Part shown: positions 1 through 8,730 of the stretch, in pieces | Numbering within the stretch: position 1 is the first letter of the stretch | Layout: each line of letters opens with the position of its first letter | Assembly (NCBI GenBank): GCA_036939755.1 | Contig: JALLAZ010000474.1 | Coordinates: forward strand, 1 to 15,124 | DNA from: Stephanodiscus triporus | Taxonomy: Eukaryota; Bacillariophyta; Thalassiosirophyceae; Thalassiosirales; Thalassiosiraceae | Length of the DNA: 15,124 nt | Direction of reading: 5' to 3' | Position numbers and translations under genes: made by a program | The notes under the pieces: model-generated | Databases searched by the model: none | Told to the model about the DNA's origin: nothing | The model's input: the letters and a program-made list of their open reading frames with translations, nothing else

Positions 1-191
1 GTCTAATAAGGATTAACACAGCCCTCAATCTTAACTTTTTACGATATGGGGAACACGGTACGTAGGGGTGCATTTTCTCGCGGATTGCTTATGCAGCGTA
101 TTGACAGCGTATTTTTTACGGTAGAGGCCGCCGTGTTGGACCCCGCCCGCCCGCCAAGGCGAGGTGGGGACACGGCAAACAACGAAGGAAA
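1..191 (+). promoter_or_regulatory. Upstream region of the superoxide dismutase gene
   Basis: This stretch has no open frame of note and holds the promoter and leader of the SOD gene that starts at 192. It contains a tandem 9-mer, cagcgtatt, at 94-102 and again at 105-113 (11-bp period), then a GC-rich segment that folds into the hairpin listed separately. No TATA box or initiator could be assigned with confidence. Confidence 0.5.
130..176 (+). promoter_or_regulatory. GC-rich hairpin just before the SOD start codon
   Basis: Seen in sequence: gccgtgt (130-136) pairs perfectly with acacggc (170-176). After a four-base bulge (137-140), cccc (141-144) pairs with gggg (166-169). A G-U pair, two C-G pairs and a final 4-bp stem (148-151 with 158-161) lead to a six-base loop at 152-157. 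That is about 18 pairs, ending 15 bases before the ATG. If the leader is transcribed through it, it should strongly affect ribosome scanning. It could instead act as DNA or be incidental to GC-rich promoter sequence. Confidence 0.5.
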
Positions 192-1189
192 ATGAATCCA
201 CGCAAGCTCTTCGTATCCATCATCGTTGCCATCGGCTCATCTGCGACTTATGCTGCACCGTTCGAACTACCTCCTCTTCCCTACGGTTATGAAGCCCTTG
301 AACCGTTCATCGGTAAGACAACGTTAATGACGCATCACTTGAAACATCATGCAAAGTGAGTGGCAACTTTGTTGCGTCGTTGCAAATGAATGCGTGCCGT
401 GTTTTTTTTTCTAATTAGGAGTATTTGTTGATATTAACCCAAAACAACCTCGGACTGCTTGTTTGAAGGTATGTCGCCACGGCGAATATGTTGATCGAAA
501 GTGGAGGCGCCCTACTGAAGAATCTCTCACAAGAGCAAATCATTACTGCCGTCTCTTCCGGCACCGAACTCCACACCGAAAACGTTGGTCTATTCAATAA
601 CGTGGCCCAGTCGTGGAATCACAATTTTTACTGGCACTCCATGAAACCAGGCGGTGGCGGCGAGCCACACGGTTTGCTCGCGGACAAAATTAAGGAGGAC
701 TTCGGTTCGTACGATAAATTGATGGGAGAAATGGAGAAAGCTGCGATGACTACATTCGGGTCAGGATGGGCATGGTTGGGATTTGATAAGTATCATAGAA
801 AGTTGGTTGTTACCAAAACTACAGGTGAGGTTCTATGCGCCCATTTAAATGCTTACGTTTGGATTTAGTTAGGCTTAATTCCAGGTTATTTTTTTATTTT
901 ATTGAATATCGCTAGGAGCTGGAAATCCGCTTACGGATGGCATCGTGCCTATTTTGACAATCGATGTGTGGGAGCATGGTAAGAACTAATGTGTATTTTT
1001 CTGCTGGTCTCAGTGGTGAAAAAGTTGCACTAAGCTTTCCCAGCATATTACCTAGACTACCAGGAGCGACGTCAAAATTATGTGAATACATTTTTTGCCG
1101 AGCTTGTCAATTGGAATTTTGCAGAATCGAATTTCATCATAGCCGCTGCTGAAGATGTCGTGGAGACGGGTGAGGCAGATGAGCTGTAG
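192..1189 (+). CDS. Iron superoxide dismutase with signal peptide (4 exons)
   Basis: It converts superoxide to oxygen and hydrogen peroxide. Exons 192-355, 469-824, 916-978 and 1044-1189 are joined at GT..AG introns of 113, 91 and 65 nt and give 242 residues. Residues 24-31 (FELPPLPY) match the usual start of bacterial and plastid Fe-SODs. Predicted metal ligands are H48, H106, D190 and H194. Y56 is the active-site tyrosine, and Q102 before WNH (residues 104-106) favours iron over manganese. The body ([10 protein letters not shown], then WEHAYYLDYQ) is full length. Residues 1-22 are a hydrophobic signal peptide ending TYAAP, and the SOD domain begins at once, leaving little room for a plastid transit peptide. 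The protein ends GEADEL, which resembles a K/HDEL-type ER-retention tail. The ATG has A at -3. The family call is firm; the location (ER, secreted or plastid) is inference. Confidence 0.95.
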
Positions 1190-1304
1190 GCCAGTTGATA
1201 GGTTTCAGTGAGCAATGAAGAAAGAACAATCCAAAAAATGCTATTGGGGAGTTTAGAAATACTGCAGAGGTGTGCAGCTAGAAGTGTTATCATTTTAGGG
1301 GACT
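1190..1304. other. Convergent 3' intergenic spacer
   Basis: These 115 bases separate the stop codons of two converging genes (SOD and the coiled-coil protein). The only structure seen is a small perfect stem, ctgca..tgcag, near 1262-1277. It presumably holds both 3' UTR ends and polyadenylation signals, but none could be assigned. Confidence 0.4.
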
Positions 1305-2060
1305 TTACCGCGTCAAACTTTTTCGATCAGCTATAATTCCGAGGGCAGCACCCAATTTTTCTGCAGCTATTCTCTCCATCTTTTGACTGGCCTCCAATTC
1401 AACTTTGATATTAGTGTATCGCCGCATAAGTCGCTCTAAGGCAAACTGACGGCGTTTCTTCTGCTCTTCCTTGCCGGCATTGATCCGTTTCTGGAGCGCA
1501 CTCAACTCCTGTCGCTTGGCAGCCTTGAATTGATTCTCTTGCTGGAGCATCTCCTTCTGCTTCATTTGGTTCCATTGTTCTGTTTCAGTGGCTTCCATGA
1601 GGTCGGCCTTAACCTTGACTTTGTGTGCTTCGTTGTATTTCTTCGACTTCGCCAGGTGCTCTTCAATATTGCGATAATTGAGCAATACTGGGGAGAATTT
1701 CGGTTTTTGCTGCCTCTCGAGCAGAGTCTGCTGAAATTCTTTCAATTCATTCAAATGTCTTTCTTTCATGGCATTTATTTGATTTTGACATTGGTCGTCA
1801 AACTCTTTGCCTTTCTGATCCCACTGTGTATTGAACTGTTGGTATTCCAGCATGTGTGCTTCCTCCACGCCAAGCCTCTCCTTACGTTGCTGCGCTTTCA
1901 TTGTCTCGTGCCGCCGATTCGCTTCATGAGACTTAAGTTCTTCGAAACGCTTCTTCGCCACCTCCGCTTCTACATATTTTCCTTGCTGCTCGCAATTTTT
2001 TCTATGCTCTTCTAGAATCTGCAAAAAGTCTGCAATGGTAGACTCCTGCGTTTCATTCAT
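1305..2060 (-). CDS. Conserved coiled-coil protein, function unknown
   Basis: Single exon, 251 residues, almost entirely charged and helical, with long runs of E, K, Q and R predicted to form a coiled coil. There is no signal peptide or membrane segment. The start is the ATG at 2060 (MNETQESTIADFLQ), with G at -3; the frame is open for 12 codons further but has no other ATG there. The centre carries motifs that look conserved rather than generic: LEYQQFNTQWDQ, MKERHLNELKEFQ, KPKFSPVLLNYRNIEEHLAK and YNEAHKVKVKADLMEATE. From memory these resemble a family spread across plants, algae and other protists, but I cannot name it or give it a function. It is divergent from the calpain gene and shares its upstream region. 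A structural or cytoskeletal role is possible but not shown. Confidence 0.85.
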   Translation of the reverse strand: MNETQESTIADFLQILEEHRKNCEQQGKYVEAEVAKKRFEELKSHEANRRHETMKAQQRKERLGVEEAHMLEYQQFNTQWDQKGKEFDDQCQNQINAMKERHLNELKEFQQTLLERQQKPKFSPVLLNYRNIEEHLAKSKKYNEAHKVKVKADLMEATETEQWNQMKQKEMLQQENQFKAAKRQELSALQKRINAGKEEQKKRRQFALERLMRRYTNIKVELEASQKMERIAAEKLGAALGIIADRKSLTR

Positions 2061-2406
2061 TTCAGTCAAGAAGTGTTTAATACCCAAGCAAGCCAATGGT
2101 CGCCTCGACTACTTTACCTATAGAGACATGAGAGAGAGAGAAAAGAAAAGAGAGCAAAGAAACCTGAGAACTGAGAACTCTACGCAAACGCGCCATTTTC
2201 TTTGGAGCAAACCGCGCGCTCTGCGTGTCGAATAAAAGGTACCATTCGCTACACAGGAATAAGTATCTATCTACGTATCTACTCACTCTTCTACTTCGTT
2301 CGATAAACCGCTGAATTCGCCACCCCTACCTCCACCTCCACCCCCGCCCGCATCGCGCATCGTATTCTTGCCTCCCCCGGCAGCCGTTGGCGTCGGCGAA
2401 AAAAAT
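2061..2406. promoter_or_regulatory. Shared divergent upstream region of the coiled-coil and calpain genes
   Basis: These 346 bases lie between two divergently transcribed start codons, so both promoters must be here. It contains a 25-base pure purine tract (2130-2154, GA-rich) and a pyrimidine/C-rich stretch (about 2319-2350, cctccacctccacccccgcc). Both are the kind of low-complexity sequence often seen in compact promoters and leaders. No TATA box was recognised. The calpain frame is open upstream of its ATG as far as an in-frame TTG at 2368, but there is no upstream ATG to extend it. Confidence 0.5.
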
Positions 2407-5400
2407 ATGGATGTGGTGGAGGTGATTGATCTATTTTCGGACGATGAAGGCTTTGGAAGTGCCAAGGAAAACGAAACTTCCAAAGCCAACGATCATCTGC
2501 CGCGTCGTGGTGTTATTGGTGACCACGAAAGCAAAACGCTGCAACGTCCCGGCGACCACGCGGAGGGGGGTGGCGTCGGGGAAAACTCCTATCAAATCGC
2601 CAGGGAAAAAAAATTGACCGGTGCTATAATGATAGACGTCGATTGCTCGCCAAAGCAGCCGTCGATGAACAAAGTGAGCAGCAGACAAGCTGTGAAGAAT
2701 CCCTACAAAAAGCTGCCGGAGGATGCGCCCTCATTACAGAATCCCAGCAAAAAGAAGAGAAAAACTTATCAGGTAAAACATCCACCCTGTCAAAGAGAAC
2801 TGCAAGCGGGTCTTGTTTTTGAGGAGGACGTAGACCACAACACCCAACATGGTCGTGCATCTCCCTCGTTAAAATCGTTCGAAAATGATGATCATTCATC
2901 CGGGGACGGAGAGTTAGACAGTCTTCTGACGAATCCTCCGTCGGCTCGAGTATATTCACAGCATCAGTTGACAACTCGCCTAGCCCATCACCTCCCGCCA
3001 ATACTTCATCACGACCTTGATTTCGTCGCGGGCAACCCTGCAACAATAGACGGCAGTGGTGCCAAGAACAGCAAATCAATTGCGCCGCCAACATGCAGAT
3101 GCCGTCCGCCGAGGCCATGTAGGCTTGCATATTCTTCTAAGGCTGGGCCCAATCATGATAGACCATACTATTGTTGCCAAGAGAGCAGGGTTGGTGGATG
3201 TAACTTCTTTTCCTGGGCATTCACCTCACACATTATGCACTGGTATAGATTTGGTAGTCACAATGGCCATGTGTTGGTGAATTCGAACAGAGGATTCCGC
3301 GCAGAAGATTTGGTGCAGGGTAAAGTTGGTGATTGCTGGTTTTTGAGTGCTTTGGCAGTCGTCGCGGAACGAAATGACCTCATCGGTCGTTTGTTCGGTG
3401 CCAGTCCCGTAACAGATGGCGGCGTCTGCTTTGAAAGAAATGGTGTGATGCACCCAAGAACCAGCGATAATTTTGGAGTGGTAGAGGTGAAACTGTTTGT
3501 CGATGGCTTTTGGAAGATAATCATCATGGATGACTTCTTACCCTGTATCATAGACCTACAAAGTGAGAAGGAGGAAGAAGACAGCATTCAATTAGCGGTA
3601 AAAATGAGTTTGGAAGATGCTGGAATCAAACACAAATGGCACGCAAATACAGCCGACTCGAACAAAAAAGATAGCAACAGACGAGTTTCCAGTAAATTTG
3701 ATCCACATTCCATAGCAGATGACTGCCGTCAGACCCTCCATGAAATCCACGACTTTCTTCACCAAGATAGATTTCGCAAAGACCCTTCGTATCGTTCCAA
3801 TCCTCAGACCTTCCTCGGCCATAGTACTCGTCCTCTTCATAGGAATGTCATGACCTCTGACCTAGCATATTCCAAGGCACGGCATAATCAACTATGGGTT
3901 CCATTTGTCGAGAAGGCATATGCTAAAATTCATGGATCTTATCGTGCCATCAGTGGAGGTCAGGTTGAAGAGGCGTTCTTGGTGAGTGGATTGGTTCTAA
4001 TACTTGCAATATTGAGTGTGATATTTGATATAAAATACTGAATTTTATTTCTCACATAACAATAGGATCTTACCGGTGCTCCGACGGCAGTCTACTATTT
4101 TGATCACCAGGACTTCAATCCGCGTCTGTTTTGGAGTGAACTAATGCAATTCAGATCGAAGGAACTTCCGATGGGATGTGGAACTTCGAGTTCGCAAGTC
4201 GGAATAATCGGTATGCATGCATACAGTATTCTCGACGTGCGAGAGGTGAGAAATGTTGGCCTCGACTTCTTCCGTGATAAACTAGCACAACGAACATTGG
4301 GGAACGTCAGTGGATACACTGAGTTTGATGGAACAGTTCGTTTGCTTCGTATTAGGAATCCGCACGGCCAAGGTGAATGGAAAGGAGAGTTCAGCGACAC
4401 TTCTCCTGTATGGGAGCGATTGATGAAAAACAAAAATGACAATTGGAAGGAATCAAAAGGCTTGGTTGATCTGACGGTCCCACAAAGCCCTGAGCTCGAA
4501 CGCACCATGATAAACGATGGGACTTTTTGGATCGATTATGATTCATTTTTGATGGGTTTCTCAAATGTCGATGTTGTATTGGCATTCCACGGTAATCACG
4601 CCAAATCCTTCAATAGCAACTTTCCTACGAAAACTTCCAACCACCGTTGTAGCAGAGCATTCGAACTGAGCGCAATCGATCGGCAACCGGGAGAGGATGG
4701 GCCCTACAGCAAAAAGGTTGAAGTATACGTCATGATCATCCAAAAAACAAGGCGTGGTGCTTCTCTTGGCAGGTCTGACCGGAAGAAAAGCTACAAAGCA
4801 TGTGATGTAGGCATCCTTGTGGGTGAACGTTCAAACACAGGAGAGATAAGTGGAGAAGGAGAGCTAAATGCTGTTGATGGGCGATTTTTCGGTTTGACGA
4901 GAAATGGACATATACGGTTAGTCTTGGACCGCAGTTTACCAGGCAAGAAGGTCGTCGTTATGCCTATATCTTTTGGCCACCCGAGCGCCACGGATGAAGA
5001 ACGAAGTTTTGTTGTGAGAGTCGTTTCAGACTCACCTCTCTTGTTTGAAGAACTTCAAAAACCGCCAAAAATGAATTTAGTTTTACAGAAATACTGCTTT
5101 GGCGAAAAGGTCATGTCGCTCAGCAATGCCGGCACATCACGGCATGTAGGCACGCAAGGAACAAAGTCAGTTCTGCTGGAGTGTAGGGTAAACAATTCTT
5201 ACCTGTACAGAATTCTACGAATCGATTGCCTAGCTGGTGGCGGTGGAACTATACTGTTATTTCTAGTGGTAAACGATGAACTTGTTTCTATGAAGTCAGA
5301 AGAGATTTCATTTTCTATTGAGATTAATTGTCGTGGGATGGTATGCAGATCAGTGGAGGGACTAGAGAATCATGAAGTCATAACAAAAGGTAAAAAGTTT

Positions 5401-5883
5401 GAGGCTGCGTGGCGGCGATTTTCTCTCAGTTTTTTCGGTGAAAACAAGTCCAGGCTATTAGCAGCTGTGGTCCAAGGAGGTCAAGACTACCAGATAGGTT
5501 CAATTAAATGCATAAAATCGGATGCATGTCCTGCTGCTACCAGGCCAATGCGTGCAGTCTCGATGGATAAATACCACAAATACGAAGACTTCGGTGTTTT
5601 TGCATCTTTAGATATGCCACCTGAAATTCTCAGAGCTGAATGTGTTGATTTATCATCGACTTCCCCCTATCCAAAGAAGAAAGGCGAACAACTCCAAATA
5701 GACTCTCATGAGCTACCTGGGATTGACGAGGATGCTCACCTGGATGCCGCAATAATGGCGTCAATAATGGAGAATAACGGTGGTGTTGATGTCACAGAAA
5801 CTCGATGTTCATTTGATCAAGACATAGAAAAGGCAATCGCGTTGTCGTTAAAAGATCAGCAGTTTCAACTTCCGCAATCATAG
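2407..5883 (+). CDS. Calpain-type cysteine protease with SIM-like motif, NLS, GRF zinc finger and three UIMs
   Basis: Exons 2407-3981 and 4066-5883 (84-nt intron) give about 1130 residues. The ATG at 2407 has A at -3 and G at +4. Order: SIM-like VIDL plus SDDE (6-14); basic cluster KKKRK (115-119); disordered linker; GRF-type zinc finger (230-272: CRC, KAGPN, DRPYYCC, CNFFSWAF); calpain catalytic domain (about 272-692) with C310 in GKVGDCWFLSA, H576 in GMHAYSILDVRE and N623 in RNPHGQGEWKG, so the triad is intact; beta-sandwich-like region (about 700-1060); two C-terminal UIMs (1079-1096, 1109-1122). A roughly 105-residue insert inside the protease core (about 385-490) carries another perfect UIM match. 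No EF hands were seen. The protease call is firm. SUMO/ubiquitin/DNA binding is motif-based, and a nuclear role in removing or trimming modified proteins is inference. CAPN15/SOLH is a known analogue in having N-terminal ubiquitin-binding zinc fingers. Confidence 0.93.
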
Positions 5884-6171
5884 ATTGGATAAGAGATGAA
5901 GGGTGGAGTGTTGTGGGATGCATAGCTTTTATTCTTGTTTCGCTTACAACACATAAGCAACAGTTCTTTGGGCCTGTTGTCCGCACCTTCTGGAAAGACT
6001 ACATCCGTGGGGCGTAAGATGGAGGAACCAAATGTTCCCTAAGTTCCTCCAGCCTGTCTTATCATTGCACACATTTCACTGATCCCACAAACGAAGCTCA
6101 CAAGGTTCAAATCTTGGCCTAACTTTCATTCTTTCCATGTGTAATACTACGACTTCATTGAACTAGTGCTT
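5884..6171. other. Convergent spacer with a 9-bp hairpin
   Basis: No coding sequence is seen between the stop codons of the calpain (+) and PrsW-like (-) genes. At 6020-6051 tggaggaac and gttcctcca form a perfect 9-bp stem around a 14-base loop. The loop also holds gttcc, which could pair alternatively with ggaac. This may be a 3' UTR element on either transcript. A tRNA T-arm look-alike sits at 6101-6117 but has no tRNA around it. Confidence 0.5.
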
Positions 6172-8663
6172 TTAATCGCTCTTCGTTTTCTTCAGCATTG
6201 CATCGGTTTGCAACTTGGCATTGAAGGCATGCAACTTGCCAGAATACGTAGTTGTGCGTTTCATTGCCTGACGACAAATGAGGTAATAGTTCTTTATACA
6301 AAACCCATAGACGCGACAGAGTATTGTCAGCCAGACAAGTTTGGCATAACTCTTGGGCAGGAGTTGTTTCCAAACTTGATCACTGCCGCCTTTCAGCTGA
6401 TTTAATTGCATTTCGGACCACGGTGTGGATGAGTTCCATTTGAATATTGGCTAGACAGTAAAGTCGAAGAGAGAGAAAGCAGCATCAAAAGTTTATACAC
6501 AGTACGATAACAGAGAAGGCATTTTCCTTCAAAACCTGACAACGCTGAACAGCTTACCTTCATCCCTCTAAAATTTGCCATTCCGTGTATGAAAACGGCT
6601 GGGCCTAGTATTTGCCACTGCGGCAGGTTAACACCTAAGACATCCCTACGAGCAAGCAGTAGAGCTGTCATCGTACCACAAAGCTCATGTATTGGGAACG
6701 TCCCCCGACAGATAGCATATGTGCGTTTATACAAATCACTGCCTTTCGTGTACATCAAAATCCTTCGAGTAACATCGAATAATTTCAGGCCTAAACTCGC
6801 CGCGAGCATCTGCCACGAATTAAGGAGCTTATTAATAGCACAAGATAAACATGCAAGAAGATGACTACAGCATATTCTACCCACCTGTGTCACGTAGCAA
6901 TTGATATTCGTTACCTGTGGAGCGTCAATGCTCCTCACGGGCTGAAGAGAATAATTCTGCTTCCTCCGCCTTTTACTCTTCTGAACCTTCTTGCTCTGTT
7001 TGAAGTTTCTGCGTAGCGGACGAGAAGATAAACAAATAAGACGAAGTCAGATTGACACTCTCCCGTAAAGAGTACATGTGGCGGCTAACCTTGGCAGCTT
7101 GCATGTCCACTGCACCACCTTCAATTTCAAATACTCCTCAATGATCGGACTAGCCAAACAGCTGGCGAAAAAGTCTGCAGCGAACAATGTGATCCTCTTC
7201 GGCTTGTACTGTTTCTCGCGCAATACCCATGGCAATACAATCGATGGTACCATGGGAGTTAAGGAAAAGATGGCCGGTTCCCAGATCTTGAACACTCCCA
7301 ACCGAACTATTGTAGTTACAACAACTTCTGATATTAAAGCCAAGGCATACCCCAAGGTGAAGGAAACATGAAACGTCCCAATCTTCATTGGAAACACGAT
7401 GGAAAATAATGCCGCAAAAGAGCAAAACAACGCTCGTCAGTGTAGGAGGAAGAAAAAGAAAATCTAGTTGGATAGCAAGATATCTTTGGTAACTCACTGC
7501 AGCATTGATATTGTTATACCTTCCATCAAACACACTCAGGAACATTACGACAGGAGCAATCGTTCCAATTGCGACGATAGATAAATTTTGTAGAAACAGT
7601 CGATTGTACTCGGGGAATGGAACCGATCGCGGCGATACTGCACAATATGATAAGAGCGCCATGCTCACGGTCGCGAATATCACCTTTTGGATGGAATCGA
7701 AAGAAATTTCGGTGTTGGCGCCGGATATTAGTACATCATGCTCAGATTCGTCATCTATCAGTTGTTCAGCACTATCGTCTCTAGACTTGATCATTGGTGT
7801 TTTCACATTAGTGGCCACAGTGGAATCGACGATTATCCCCCTACTACTGCCGCTTGACATCATGGATATAGATGCCGATCGTGGTGATATGAATGCAGAT
7901 TTGACCCCCATTCTTGTCCTCCCGTCCATTGTATCGGCTTCGCCATTTGTCATCTCTGCAAGGTTCGCGGCCGCGGTAGCAGAGATTGCATTTCCATCCG
8001 TGGGAATCGGTATGGCCAATGTATTGGTTCGTTCTCCTCCATGATTGTTCACACGCTGACCGTAGTTTTGTTGTTGCTGCTGCTGTTGATGCGGCTGGGA
8101 TAATGGCCGCTTCATTGACCAGCCACCATTGGCATTGTTATTTTTGCGATTGTAGACGCCTACTCCTTGATGCTGAAGTTGTTGTTGCTCACTACTACTG
8201 CCGCCATCTTGATAGTAGCTTGATAAGGGCTGTTGTTGCTGCTGTTGTTGTGGCGGTAGAGGGGGGGGGAGATGAGGGGGATGAGGGTGATACAACGGTG
8301 CTCCTTGTTGCTGGGGAGGGATATGCAAGTACGATGACGGTACGCCTCCACCTCCCTGCTGCTGATGCTGCTGCTGCAAGTGGTAGAGGTGTTGAATATG
8401 TCGTGGCGCCGTAGTTGCATATGATGCCGTTCCCTGAATCTGCTGCTGTAGGTGAGGATTATCTATATACGGATATTGCTGGGACTGTTGTTGTTGCTGG
8501 GGTGCCACTTGAAAGGGAGTTTGAGAAGATGGAGGAGGCGGCGGAGGGGGCAGAACAGGGTAATAATACCCATTGGCAGCAGCGGCAGCGGCAGCCTGTG
8601 CCCACATAGCATACTGCTCCTGATCGTATTGCCCGTACTGACTCTGTTGCATCGTCGTTTGAA

Positions 8664-8730
<67 letters not shown>

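Noticed and set aside
964..1043. Separate small gene in the third SOD intron
   Set aside because: The open frame is simply intron plus last-exon sequence in the wrong frame; the GT..AG ends and SOD frame explain it.
1530..2015. Plus-strand hydrophobic frame of 161 residues opposite the coiled-coil gene
   Set aside because: Leu/Phe-rich composition is the expected reverse reading of Lys/Glu/Gln-rich coding sequence.
2061..2096. Coiled-coil protein start 12 codons upstream
   Set aside because: The codon at 2096 (minus) is TTG; the first ATG is at 2060.
2368..2406. Calpain start 13 codons upstream
   Set aside because: The codon at 2368 is TTG, not ATG; the ATG at 2407 has a good context and starts the SIM-like motif.
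6101..6117. tRNA gene suggested by a perfect T-arm (caagg-ttcaaat-cttgg)
   Set aside because: No matching acceptor stem, D-arm or anticodon arm is found upstream.
7150..7497. Unspliced continuation of the large minus-strand frame as the true C-terminus of the polyQ protein
   Set aside because: The frame loses membrane character and ends in odd sequence, while splicing at gtgagt (7497) joins it to frames carrying the complete PrsW motif series. This junction remains the least certain one.
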